Shown here piece after piece: positions 10,330 to 21,979 of a stretch of DNA of 64,000 nucleotides. Each line of letters starts with the position of its first letter. Position 1 is the first letter of the stretch. The notes under the pieces are model-generated. The model had not been told where the DNA came from. It saw only the letters and a program-made list of their open reading frames with translations, and searched no databases. Location of the stretch: contig JBOZIK010000001.1 in NCBI GenBank assembly GCA_051453625.1, positions 141,041,072 to 141,105,071 on the forward strand. Direction: 5' to 3'. The position numbers and the translations under genes are program-made. This DNA comes from Welwitschia mirabilis. Taxonomy: Eukaryota > Gnetophyta > Gnetopsida > Welwitschiales.

Positions 10330-12100
10330 GGAGGAATAAGATCTAATGTTATAACTATTTTCACTAGGACATGCTCTTAAACAAGATCTTGGAGCTTAAT
10401 ATCTGTAGGACAAAATGGTATTATAGAATTGCAGAATCAAAAATATTCATTTGAGTAACTGGACAAAAAGTTTCCATAGAAGATACTGATAAAAGTGGTG
10501 TATTTCATGAGGACTATTTTAGCATAGTCATGAGGGAAGAAAAGGTAAATAACTTTCAATAGTGTATTTCGTTATCCCTTCATGATGTGTTAGGGTTTTG
10601 CTATTTTTTGATACTTTGTAATAAAGGTAGTTAATAAAGCTTCTTAAAATCTAGTTAGTTTAAAAGCCATCAAAATTGATAAAAGCATTTCAAAGTATAT
10701 AGAAGCCTGTAAAAAAGGAGGAGCATTTCATAATTGAGGTTTGCATAATCATAATCATGGGAGTACATAATGTTCATCAATAGCTTCTTGAATTTTTCCT
10801 ACCTATTTTCACTTCATCATCTTTCCCTATAGTCTGCAGATATAACTCAAGTCTTTAATTGATGAGCATGTCAAAGCATAGAAATAGAAGAATAAAAATC
10901 AATAGAAGGAAGCCACCACTACTTTTGTTACTCATCAAAAATTTTATTTGGCTATTGACATGGGAAATCAGAGAATCTATAGGCATGTGAAGAATTTTCT
11001 AAAGTTTATTAATGTTGTTTTATTCTACTTCATGGAATTTATAGAAAATGCATTATAAAACATGCAAAAAACATAGAAAATGTATTATAGAAAATATATA
11101 AAACACATTATAATTCTAACAGAATATGCAAAGGTTGTAAATAAGATTTCATTAGTAGAAAAGGATAAAAAAAAAAGAATGCATTTTAATGTCAAAATTC
11201 TTATGCATTCTAAAAAATCACTTGATAAGTAACACAAGCAAAAGGAAAAAAGGATAGAAATGGAAATGTAAAAACTATGAAACTAAGGATCAAAGATTCA
11301 TAGTTTTTATAATAGTCTATTCGCTTGAAACATCTACTTTCTCACATAAATCAATTGCATGATTTTTCCCTCATTTGATACCATCTCTTTATTTTCATTT
11401 CTTTTAAAAATTATCATCCCTCTGATTTGGTTCCTTCCTTCTCCTCAAGCATTTATCATCTACTATCAGAAAGCATTTCACCACTTTGCTCCTCCTCTAA
11501 TTTTATTCCTTATCATTATTAAAACCTTGCTATGATTAATGTTATCGAAATAAATCCTAATTCTTGTTTTTGCACTAGTAAATGAAACCCTATGCCAAAT
11601 GAACAAAATGAAAATTGAAGGGAAATAAAAATAAGGATGGAAAATGACAAGGTAAATAATGATTACATAAGATAGAAATTTGTATAGAGGTGAAAACTTG
11701 CTAATAATCTTGACTAAGAAATCAAGTATGCTTGTGGAATGCATGACTAGTAATAGAGATAGATAAGACTTAACATAAAGATTAAAATCATTTATCTTAA
11801 CCTAAATAGTAGTTAAAAAAATGATTTGAAAGGAAGGCATTCTCTATTTTGCATAGGAAATAGAATACTGAGCATGGGATAATATGTGGTTTAGCAAGAA
11901 TCATGCATACCAGGCCAGAGAAATACACATTCAAAATGGAAAGATAAAGCTATGAAGAATCAAACACCATTCAAGTCTTTGTCCTACTCCTGCTTCTTAT
12001 TCCCACATGATGGTTTTATTTTTGGTAATGGACAAGTTTTTTTTGATAACATAGATTAAGCTTTTGTTGTATTTATCTAATTAAATGATTTAAAAGACCA
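10330..12100. other. CACTA interior with no recognised gene
   Basis: AT-rich sequence between the captured exons and the right end. No transposase motif was seen on either strand. An 88-residue minus-strand open frame at 11478-11744 is hydrophobic and unrecognised. Confidence 0.5.
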
Positions 12101-12109
12101 AGAACATTT

Positions 12110-12297
12110 ATGGATTTTTTTCAGTAAATGCCTTAAAAAAATTTCAATTAGGTCTTTCAAGGAATTTATTTAAAAAATGCCTTAAAAATTATTATTATTT
12201 TCATTCAAGTCCTTTATTGAAATAAGCACCTTAAAATGCCATTTAATAAAGGTGTTTATTTAAATAAACACCTTAAAATCCTCTATTTCTTATAGTG
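12110..12297. repeat. Right subterminal repeats and terminal inverted repeat of the CACTA element
   Basis: Copies of ATGCCTTAAAAA and ACACCTTAAAAT lead into the terminus (12266-12297, inverse of CACTATAAGAAATAGAGG), mirroring the left end. Confidence 0.8.
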
Positions 12298-12607
12298 ATC
12301 CCTTGTCATTCAGTTCATGGATAGTTTTCTCAAGATCATAGGTTTGGTTGACCTCATCAAAAATTTGATCAATCCCTTTAAATTTAGTTTAATTTTGAGA
12401 GTATGATCCACATGCGATTGACCCCTTGAAAGTCTGGTCAACCCCTCAAAAGGACAAGTAAACTTGATAGGTTTCTAATGATCAGTGTTCAGCAAATATC
12501 ACTTCAACATTTAACCTGTAAGTTATTAACATTTTCTGCATAAGATACACAAAATTTTCTTCACAAAAAACATTATTTTGACATCAGTTGACAAAACATA
12601 ATTAATA
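12298..12607 (-). repeat. 5' LTR of copia I, outer part
   Basis: Resumes the LTR after the CACTA insert and aligns with about 288-594, sharing tttaaatttagtttaatt, aagtaaacttgat and agatacacaaaat segments. The minus-strand start is TATTAATTATG at 12607. Confidence 0.8.
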
Positions 12608-15240
12608 AAGAGGACTAGAAGAATGCCATATAGTAACAAATGTAGCCCAAAAGAAAAATTCACAAGAACATAGTGATAGCAAGAAGAGGATCTCACAAAA
12701 GATAGTAACATTGCATCAAAGATATAACAACAAAAAAAGAGGTGAATCATTCTATATATTAGTGGCATCCAAAAGAGAGAACATAGTAGAGAAATTAATT
12801 AGCTAGGAAAGACCATAAAAATAATAAGAAAGAAGTGAGATGTAATATTGAAGATTAGGTAAAAAACACTTCAATAGTAAAAGATCAATGCAAAGCAAAG
12901 ATAAAATGAAGTTTTAACCTCATCGTGTTAAGGTCTTTATTTTTATAATCTATGGTTTTAATATTTAGAAAATTTGTGAATTTTTATAAGGTTTGATAAA
13001 TATCAATATTTAAAACTATATAAGAACTTAAAAGAAAATAACAATAAAGCAATCATGTGATAAAAGGCCTTAATCATTATTTTCATTTCTACTTTGTCTC
13101 AAAATTTGTTTTTTAAAAATTCTTTCAATTTTATTACCTTGAATTGTAAGCATTATTACTTTGAATTACTTACATATTGTATAAAAATTCATATTATTTG
13201 TAGAATTCCTCATTTTATTCATTTCATTAGTCTTGTCCTTGCTTTAAAAATCTAATTATTTTTCTATTTCATCAAAAACTACCAAAATAATTATAGTAAA
13301 GCACTTAAATTAGTAAAAAATTATTTGATTTTTTTGTATTATCCATGAATCTTAAAACTATATTTTTAGATTAATTTTTTTATACATTTATGTACATGTA
13401 TTTATAGATGTAAACATTTTAGAATTATTCTATTCATAACATCTTTAGTTTGTTGACTCTGAATTTTCAATTTATTTAAGAGTATGGGATTGCAAGTTAA
13501 TTTTTTTCTTATAGGAATTAAGGGCATTTTTTTATTAGCATGTTTTAATTAAATTATTAATGTAATGTTAGTATTATTTTAAATTATTAGATTGAGAGCT
13601 TGAGTTATTAGTTTTTCTTTTAAGATTAACTTGTGATCATAAAAATATCCATACATTGAAAGAAATTTTTTTATAAAATCATAAATAAACATAGGTTACA
13701 AAAATTTCCATTATAGTTTTTGGCACTAGAAGAAGGGCCTAAGAAAAACTCAAATATCAGTTGATAATCAAAATTAAAATTTAACATTGTGAAAAAGTTT
13801 CTTTGATGATAGAAGAGGGTATTAGGAAAAATACCATGAAATAAAATCAAAAATAAATTTAATATTATGAAATTTAATTATAATAGCTTTTATGCTAGAA
13901 GTAGGACACCTTATGTAGGTTCCTATTAGTTTATTTCATCTTTTAATCATGATCTACCTATTTATCTTATCTACCATCTTATCACAAAATAAGATAATCA
14001 CTATGCCACTTTTAATAAGAGGCAAAAAGGCCTTTATTTGTAAGAATGAGTATAAGGTACTCATCCAGTAAGACCCCTCTACTCTAAACCTCAATTAAAT
14101 TCATATGATTATGGACTATAGGAGCTATTGAAAATCCTATTTATTTTATCTAGTTATAAAAGACCTAAGGATTAGTTGATAATAAGGAAAGTAAAATACT
14201 TCTAGATAATCCTTTTTATCAAAACGATAATGAAGATGAGGGGTTCATAATTAAATAGGATAATGATGAAAAATCAAAAACATTATAAAAACCTATATAA
14301 TATATTCTGAAGAAAGATTATAATGATAATAGCTTATTAGAATCCTAATGAAGAAAATTCATTAGAAGCAAAATAAACTACAAATAAATATTTTAGTCAA
14401 CCAAATCTAATGAGTCTGTGAAAGACTACCAATGAAATCGAATGAGGCCTCCAAAATAAGAAAAACTATCTTAACATAGACTTTGATGATATACCTATTC
14501 ATACTTCCATCCCTCACAAGACCATTCCACTTAGTAAAATGCTAAGCTTCAAGAACTTCATGGGTATAAAAGACCCAATCATATATATCACAAACTACAC
14601 ATGTATAACATCAAGTGAAACACAACCTATTACTTTGCTTATTGATCTTAAAATAATAAGATTGGAATGGTATCATCGCATATTAACTCACTTAGTCATA
14701 AGCTTAAAACAACAACTAGATATATTTGTTCAATACTACTTGATTAACATCTCATAATAAATGACATTAGATACCTTAACTACAATGAAATAATAATTTA
14801 ATAAAATAATATAAGAATATGCATGAGATGGGAGAGTTATTACCTTGTAATTATATAAACTCATTGCAAATCCTGATATGCAATTAATCTTTGCTAAGTC
14901 ATGCATTCCACACATTTTAGAACATCTTAGAATACAGTCATTGAAAACATTTGAGTAAGCTGTCATGCTAGTAAAAAGAATTAAAGTTAAAAGAAAAGAA
15001 AAATAAGCCATCAAGTATGGTAGTTTATCCAAGGTAAATCATCTAGAAAAGATAATAACAACAACAAAGGCATAAATCCAAAGAATATTGTATCCATAAA
15101 TTTCCCTACTTAACTAACATATCCACTTTAATTAATGAGTAATCTAATAATAATGCTAATGCCATATTGAAATCCAATTACTTCATATGCTTTTTCATTT
15201 AAATTAGATATAAGACAATTCATAAATTTCCTCCTCAACC
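12608..15240 (+). mobile_element. Tat-like Ty3/gypsy element, left part
   Basis: Plus-strand Gag is recognisable at 14480-14758. The rest (12608-14480) is AT-rich without recognised domains and may include the leader or unrelated DNA. Copia II interrupts it at 15241, and protease of the same type and strand is found after copia II (24400-25250). The left boundary is not defined. Confidence 0.5.
14480..14758 (+). pseudogene. Tat-like gypsy Gag (retrotrans_gag) fragment
   Basis: The plus-strand frame reads LSFKNFMGIKDPIIYITNYT, then LLIDLKIIRLEWYHRILTHL and LKQQLDIFVQYYLIN. This follows the plant Tat/Ogre Gag layout of 'KFxxPKFxxYDGxxDPxxHL', 'FxxSLxGxALxWYxxL' and 'WxxLxxxFxxQY'. The open part is only about 72 residues; the typical Gag is several hundred. 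The TAA at its end has no recognised continuation before copia II begins. Confidence 0.75.
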
Positions 15241-16812
15241 TGAGGATTTTTAAAATTAGAGAAGAAGGGTAAATGAGTTTCACCGAATAGAATTTTAAAT
15301 TGAATTTTTAAATGAAAACATAAAATAAAAACACCTTATCAAATAATATGATTCTCTAACCTAAGTATTTTCACATAGAAAGGAGAGCTTCTACTTACAC
15401 CTCTGGATATTCTTAACCTATAAGAAAATAGTGGTTTTCTAGCACATTACTAAATCTTACAAAAAATGAGAGTCTGCTCGCAAGGCATCATGCTCTTCCT
15501 CTTAATAGAATAATGGTTTTCATAGGTGCACCATAAACCTTTACAATAATAAGAGTCTCCTTGCAAGCATCACTCTCTTCCTTGTAAGATAATAGTGGTT
15601 TTCATAAATGCACCATGAATAATTACAATAGTAAGAGTCTCCTTACAAAATAACTTTTTCCTCATAAAGAAAATAATGGTTTTCTAGCTCACTAATAATA
15701 TTAAATTAAACAAGTATCTAAAGGCATAATCTCAAATCCACACCTCTAAAAGGATTGCCTTATAAAGTATTTGATATTCATGAAGGAACTTTACAACAAT
15801 ATTTAATAATAATATAATCCACAATGTAAACTAAAAATACAATAATCAACAAGCCTAAAAATATTACTTTGATAAAGATTTGAATTCTCCAAAGTTGTTG
15901 TTGTCATCAAGAGTATGAATGAATAATGATAGTAGTAATACTAAAAGACAAAAGTAATGTGAGCCTCTTGTAAATGATGTCCTTGATTCTTCATAAGAGG
16001 TTTCTTTACTCATGCATTTTCATCCTATTTTTGTTTAATCAATGAAGTGCTAAAGTTCCTTAATCTCTATATTCATTGAGGTTCTAAAAAAATTATTCTT
16101 TGATTTATGAAGTTAAGGCTTTATAAGGTTGAAGAAGATCTAGCCATTTGATCTTAAGAGATGTCCATTTCATTTTCTAATTGCCATGCAACTAATAAAT
16201 AATGTCTATGCTTTAGGTGTGTAACTTCAGTTTTAATCAATGTGAAGTTTAATCTTAGAGGTCTTCACTTTCATAGGCATCTACTAATAGTCAGACATTT
16301 TATCTTGTAGATGTCTTTAATCAACTTTCTATATTTTAATGAATTTTACTGTATAGTATTCTTAGGCCTCTCTAATCATGAATTCATGATGTATAAGTCC
16401 ATAGCTCATCTGAAATAAAAGATATTAGTTAAAAACCAAATTTTCTCTCTTACTTACTCTACCTTAGTATAGATGTATTCAAACATGTAAACATCTTTAT
16501 TTATATCAGGATTAACTTTTATCTTAGTCATCTTGAATATGGTAATCATCTTTTAGTGTGTGACTTAAATTCTAGTACATATAAGATATCTTTAAGTTTT
16601 TAGATGTCTTTGCTTAATACATCTTTAGTTCTCTAGATGTATTCAAATAATTGATTTAGCAATTTAGGATCTGATCCTTTTCCTAAGATGTTATCTCTGA
16701 AGGTCCATAATGATCTAGTGCCTATTAAGATTTGATTTTCCTAAAATGATCTATATACATAATGACATAAAATGGTTTACAAGTGAAGTTCTTAAAGCTT
16801 GATTTACCAATA
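15241..16812 (-). repeat. 3' LTR of copia II
   Basis: Begins TGAGGATTTTTAAAATTAG on the plus strand and aligns throughout with 21980-23555. It contains spaced gagtctcctTgcaag-type and agatgtcttta-type sub-repeats. Confidence 0.85.
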
Positions 16813-16828
16813 ATCTTTACCTTTTTAA
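16813..16828 (-). other. Polypurine tract of copia II
   Basis: Minus-strand AAAAAGGTAAAGAT directly precedes the LTR start (TATTGGTAAATC at 16812), the expected site for plus-strand priming. Confidence 0.6.
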
Positions 16829-16829
16829 T

Positions 16830-17590
16830 GATATGCAAAACTTGGTAAATCTTGTTAGTGTAATCTTATCTAATAGACTAAAATAAAAAATTTATATTCT
16901 AGAGAAATGCACATAATCACTAGTTGAAATAATCATAATATCCACTACCTAAAATAAGATGAAAACATATACATATATACCACATATAGAACCAAAATAA
17001 GACACATTTAACAATCATTTGATTAATTAGCTAAATATATAAAAATAGATGATAAATCATGGTATTTGACATTCAAATATGCATCTAAAAAGTAGTATAA
17101 AAACATTTTACAATCTCTTAAATGAAATATACTAATGGTAATGTATCATATATTAGATCATGAAATTGAATTATGTGCCAACATATATCATAAAGAATGT
17201 GCCAAAGGAAATGATAATTAATAACCATTAGAGTAATAAAAATGTGCTATCATCATATAAAAGAATTTGAATTACTAAATGATAAAAGTATTGTGTATTT
17301 AAAAGTATTTCAATGAAAGCATAATATTAAGACAAAAAGTGTTTCAATCATAAAAAATGAGTTAACAAGTAAAAATGATAGAAAATTTCAAATAACAAAA
17401 ATGTATGCTAAAATATCAAAAAGAGATCGTTAACAACAATGATGATACTCATGGATCCAATTCAAGATCTTACAATCAAAAACTCTAAGCCTAACAAAGT
17501 GTTCTTAAATCAAAAGATTTAGTACCTAACTACAAGTCATTGATCTACCATTGCTAATATTTCTTTTTATTTTTGAATAGCATAATAAGG
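16830..17590. other. Copia II interior without recognised gene
   Basis: AT-rich, about 760 bp, stop-dense in all frames; no domain seen. Confidence 0.5.
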
Positions 17591-17599
17591 CTCTAATTA

Positions 17600-19290
17600 C
17601 TAAAAGCTGAATCACTCATGTATTACTCATCTTAGTCTTTTCATCACTATAATCACTATTATGGGTGATAGAGGTAGGATGATGAGAAATTAGGAGGTGG
17701 AGTATGCCTCTTTCTAGAAGCACATTGTGAGTTCTTACTAGAGCCTTTACAAATTTATCTCCTCATACATTGATACATTTGAGGAGTCATAGAAATCTTG
17801 AAGAAACTAGTAGTGGTAGTCTCTATAAAGGGAGGTCATAGTTTCATGTATCAAGCAATTCTACCTAAATAGGCTCTATGTGACAAGGCAGTTATGATGG
17901 TGGATGTACTAGAGGTGGAAAAGGTGTAGGTGGTGATGATTAAACTATAGAACAAGATGATGATGGCTATGTAGGATGTTGGAATGGAATATTATGATGA
18001 TGATAATGAAAGATAAAGGGTGATGCATCTGAGCTCTCTGAGTCAATCTCCTACTATGCATACCTCTATTATGAAGGATCTAGAGTCTATTTCTCCCTTT
18101 GTACATCTACCTCTATGGGAGTTTAGTACTTCCCCTTCATCTGTATCTCATTCCATAAGATTTATTTGAGCATTCACTATTTACTATCCTACCTAGACTA
18201 TAACCTATGTCAAATGAAGCTAAATGTTTTGATTCTTCCTCTATATTTTATTCATCTTCAGAGTTTTTTTACATGGAGTTCTTATAGATTTTTAACTTTC
18301 TACTAGTGCTTCACCCTCTCTTGTTATTGGTATATGTTTTTTAAGCCTAAATAGATTTCTTTAAAGTTTATCTATCATTTTTGTGATGGCCTTTAATCCC
18401 TTTTTTTTTTTACTAATGATGATCTGTGAGTAGTAGTAGAAGATGAACAATAAAACTGTGATGTCCTTGTGCACTGATATCATTTCTTTTTTACTAAATT
18501 TTATTGATTGTTTATTCTGATGAATGTGGTTAACCTATGACATTGAAATATCTACACTATTAATAATAAAATCAATGAGATAAGGGTAATCAAAACTTTT
18601 TCCCTTGTGAAACAATGAGATGATATCCATGTACAAAACAAATTCCAAATCAATTTGCAACCTAGTAAGTAAATAGTATATAATAAAAATATACATGGAT
18701 TTGTAATAATTGTATCTAACTAAAATTTTATAGAAAGTTACCAAACTAAGGATTAAAGCATCTAGTATCATATCATTTCTCTCAATGTTCTCAACATACT
18801 TTATTCTACTATTCCCAATTAAAAAATTGTTCATACTATGTTAAGATACATTAACAACTCTAGAACTAAATATTTCTTGAAAAGAATGAATGTAAATCTA
18901 AGAAATATTCATATCATATATGTTAAGTAGTGAATTTATAAAACTTAAAATAATGTCAAAATTTTAAACCTCTAACATGCATTTAAACTTCATCCATGCT
19001 ATCATCAATCTTATGAATATTAGGATAGAGCTCTTTATCACTAGATTTAGAATAGGTTCAAATAGTTGCATAATTATTTACCATCTCAGATGAATGAAGT
19101 AACACATAAGATGATCTCTACATCCTTTTTGAAATACGAGAGTTCTTTCTACAGTAATAGAATTTTTGGACCATGTTTTAAATATTCTTTCTACTACCTC
19201 ATAATGGAACTGAGGTTTATATTATGATCTTAATTGTTCAAAGGCTTTTTCCTTTCCTCTAAAGGTTTTTATCACCTTTCTTCTAGTCAT
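17600..19290 (-). pseudogene. Extra ORF of copia II in place of integrase-RT
   Basis: From the ATG at 19290 a minus-strand frame reads MTRRKVIKTFRGKEKAFEQL, stops once at TAA, and continues through FKTWSKNSITVERTLVFQKG and CYFIHLRW, about 70 codons. Further down, an open stretch at 18834-18535 includes YYLLTRLQIDLEFVLYMDII and FDYPYLIDFII. The pattern resembles the 'putative plant transposon protein' type of ORF often annotated in plant repeats (basic start, 'YFxHLRW', later 'I.Y.L....I....yp.li..ii'). That resemblance is from memory and should be searched. The frame breaks near 19060, 18900 and in the low-complexity Gly/Asp-rich zone 17600-18100. Confidence 0.5.
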
Positions 19291-19559
19291 TTTTCTAGAA
19301 TAGAATAATAAACTAAAAAAGACCAACTAAAATTAAGAAATTATAAAAATAGTAACTCATTCAAGAGAAAACATTGTTCTTTTTTTCTATTGAGATGTTT
19401 CAAAGATCCAAGGCATCTTGCTAAAAAGAATGAGAAAATAAAGCTTAAAAAATCACTTGAGAAAGACAACTATTAAGTGGGGACTTGAAAATAAGATTTG
19501 GAAGTTTCTTTTTCTTTTAAAAAGGGTCTGGCATATTTTTAATTTTTATAATAGTATAG

Positions 19560-19830
19560 TCAAGTTGTCTATAACATTGAAGACATCTAAAACAAAAAAA
19601 GTATACATCTACAAACTAAAATATGTCTACTGTTAAATATTTTTTAATACATTTTTCTATTATTAAGACATCTATAAAAATAAAGATCTCTAATTTAAAA
19701 AGATAAAATAATGTACCTATCCTTTTAAGACTTTTGTCAAACTTAAAACATCTTCTTTCAAGATGTCTGCAAAATTTAACACATCCTTATTAGAGACATC
19801 TCCAAAACTGAAGATGTTTACCATAAAAGT
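19560..19830. repeat. Cluster of agacatct / agatgtct motifs
   Basis: Inside copia II, at least six short direct or inverse copies of AGATGTCT lie in 270 bp. The same motif recurs in the copia II LTRs and at 25310-25614. Confidence 0.5.
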
Positions 19831-20124
19831 TTTAGTTTTTTTCCAAAAGAATCTACAACTAATATAACCATAATAATACTACTTTAAAAAGGTAAAAATC
19901 ACATACATAATTTAACTAATGATAATTATATCTAATCATAATCTCAACTCAGAAGATAAAGGCAATGAAGTTGAGATATTATGTATATTACCTATTCACT
20001 TACTTAATTGAGCAAGGATTAATCTCCAAGTTTTTGTATGAATTAGTGAATCATTTAGTAGCTTAAGAATTTGTAGTCTTTCCAAGTAGATCCTTTTAGC
20101 ATTAAGTTGTAACATCCTTGTTTT

Positions 20125-20152
20125 TCCTTGGGTATTCACTACTAGTATGCCA
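20125..20152 (-). pseudogene. Decayed copia protease motif of copia II
   Basis: Minus-strand codons WHTSSEYPRK align base for base with the copia Trp-Tyr-Leu-Asp-Ser-Gly-Cys-Ser-Arg-His protease motif. The catalytic Asp-Ser-Gly reads Ser-Ser-Glu, so the site is dead. Its position, after the Gag acidic tail, is as expected. Confidence 0.55.
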
Positions 20153-20315
20153 AGACTGCTTCTTCTTCATCTCAAGATCTAATTTGGCTTTTGGTTTTCA
20201 AACTTTTCTTGCTCTATGCTACAAAAAATAAAGTATTAATCTACATGCCTCTTGGTGTTATTAGTATAATATCTATCTTTAAATTTTATTGGACATCTAT
20301 TTTAATAGTAACCTT

Positions 20316-20341
20316 TATTTTGATAATAATAATAATAATAA
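20316..20341. repeat. (ATA)n microsatellite
   Basis: A short run of ataataataataataataa inside copia II. Confidence 0.8.
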
Positions 20342-20749
20342 ATGATGTTATTTGTACATGTTAAATGCTTATACCTTAGCTTATAATTCTACTTTTTGAA
20401 TAAAAGAGATGAAGTGCTAGTTGTCTCTTCATTGTATTCCAAGTCACTCTTATCATTTGGATTTTTAGACTGCCTAAGAATGATATTTAAAATTTATTTA
20501 CCTTGGATAAACCATTTAATGATTTTCTTTAATCTAAAGTTATTTTTTAATACTCTCTAATTCATATGTTAGTCTATTAACATTAGCTTTAAGATCTAAG
20601 TTTTTAGTAAATAATTTGTTGTAAGAATCTTTTTCTTATACAGAAGCTTCTTCATAAGTATGAAGTATCTTTTTTTATCTTAGTTCATAATTTTTATAGA
20701 TTAATAAATTCTTCAAAAATTACAATATACATTTTTTAAATACTCATAC

Positions 20750-21960
20750 CTGAATCATATTCACAACTGAATAATACTCTTCTTCCATCTCATCATCTTC
20801 TTCTTAAAGGTATGCACTAACCATGTATGAAGGATGTGCTTTCTTATTATCAGATGTTTTTTATTTTGTTGCCTCATTGTCATCATCCCTTCCTATAAAG
20901 AATGATTTTTTCTTTTTCATCTCTTTCTTTTTTTCCTTATCCTATAATCTATTAGTATTAGGTCATTTCAAGGCTATATCTTCTTTCCCTTCACATACCA
21001 AACATTCTACTTTTACAATATCAAGAAAAGAAGCATTATTAGAAGAATTACCTTTTAACTTACCTTTGGCTAAAAAAATAAATGGTTTTCTGAAGTCCTT
21101 TATTTTATTATATTTGTATGCAAGAAGTTTCTTTTCTTTGTTTGTAATGAAAGCAAGTTTTTTATTTTCATCATTAGAGTCATATTTATCCTATTCTTCT
21201 TTAAACTTTTCTTTTTATTTTTGATTCATGCTTTGGCTTAACTTAAGGGTAATGGATTTTTTTAATTTTTTTTTAATACTCCACTTGTATGAGATTTATC
21301 TCATATGCTGTAAGAGAACTCTACAACTCTTCTATCTTCATTGTATTGAAATCTCTCGATTCTTTCATAGCTATAGTCTTTGGGTTGTATTCAAGGTTAG
21401 TGATATAATAACATTTTGTATTACCTTTACTTTAGGAAGATCTTCTCTAATGCCATATATTGCATTCATAATATGTAAAACTTTAGTAAAGTACTCATAA
21501 ACCCTTTCTCCATAATTTAACTTGAGATTATCAAATTGATTTGTTCACACTAGAAGATTAAGTTGTTTTCCAATAGAAGTACCTTCATTTGTTTCAACTA
21601 GAACATTCTAAATTTCTTGTGTTATTTTTCAACTAACTATTTTATAAAACTCTTCTATAGATAAAGAAAAATAATTAAATTTTGAGCTTTAGAATCATAA
21701 ATAAGAGTTTCTTTTTCTTCATCTAACTAGTCTTTTCTTTTCGTGATCTGAGTAATGGTATTATCTATAACATATTTAATAGTCTTCATAGGATATGGGT
21801 ATCCTTCTTCTATGCTCTATTATACTTAAAACTTAAAAGACTATAAGTACATCCATATCCTTATCTTCCACTATGTATAGTTTTTCCCATTGAAAAGTAG
21901 AGGTTTAACTGATGGCAACCCTTCAATTATTCACTTAATAAAGTTACTTCCTTTCATGAG
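20750..21960 (-). pseudogene. Copia Gag remnant of copia II
   Basis: The minus strand carries a UBN2-type capsid segment (VLVETNEGTSIGKQLNLL, then LKLNYGERVYEYFTKVLHIM and IREDLPKVKVIQNVI, about 21600-21390) and a region rich in Lys. A remnant zinc knuckle follows with VECLVCEGKEDIALK (about 20995). An acidic segment EEDDEMEEEYYSVVNM at about 20800-20760 is the usual C-terminal Gag feature in this plant copia group. Many stops and frame changes. It lies just downstream of the primer site, as expected. Confidence 0.85.
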
Positions 21961-21967
21961 TATCCAT

Positions 21968-21977
21968 TTTAATACCA
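21968..21977 (-). other. Decayed primer-binding site of copia II (initiator Met-tRNA type)
   Basis: Minus-strand TGGTATTAAA lies two bases inside the LTR end at 21980. It matches the plant TGGTATCAGA core except for one C-to-T and one G-to-A. Confidence 0.7.
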
Positions 21978-21979
21978 CT

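Larger units (their letters stand above)
6141..12297 (-). mobile_element. CACTA (En/Spm-like) DNA transposon carrying host gene exons
   Basis: Starts CACTATAAGAAATATAGG and ends with the inverse of CACTATAAGAAATAGAGG. The similarity extends to about 32 bp with about five mismatches. Subterminal copies of TTTTAAGGCATTT cluster in the first 300 bp and, inverted, in the last 200 bp (AAATGCCTTAAAA), a hallmark of CACTA elements. It interrupts a copia LTR whose other copy preserves the empty site. The 3-bp flanks are act and atc, so the duplication is not clean. No CACTA transposase was recognised, so it is probably non-autonomous. It contains minus-strand exons of an F-box/SNF2-helicase gene between about 9850 and 7580. 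Strand is given for the captured gene. Confidence 0.85.
1..12607 (-). mobile_element. Ty1/copia-like LTR retrotransposon (copia I), non-autonomous, split by a CACTA element
   Basis: A minus-strand element defined by two LTR copies: the downstream copy enters at the window's left edge (1-594), and the upstream copy is 4922-6140 plus 12298-12607. Between them lie Gag and a protease/pre-integrase stretch (about 4855 down to 2560), then an unrelated decayed ORF (2207 down to about 1760). No integrase, RT or RNase H motif was found between 2560 and 595, although a standard copia element needs about 2.5 kb for them. It therefore looks non-autonomous by internal deletion or replacement. The left target duplication lies outside the window. 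Confidence 0.8.

Noticed and set aside
20823-21500. Long plus-strand hydrophobic open frames suggesting membrane proteins
   Set aside because: Antisense shadows of the copia II Gag (Lys/Glu-rich on the minus strand reads Phe/Leu/Ser-rich on the plus).
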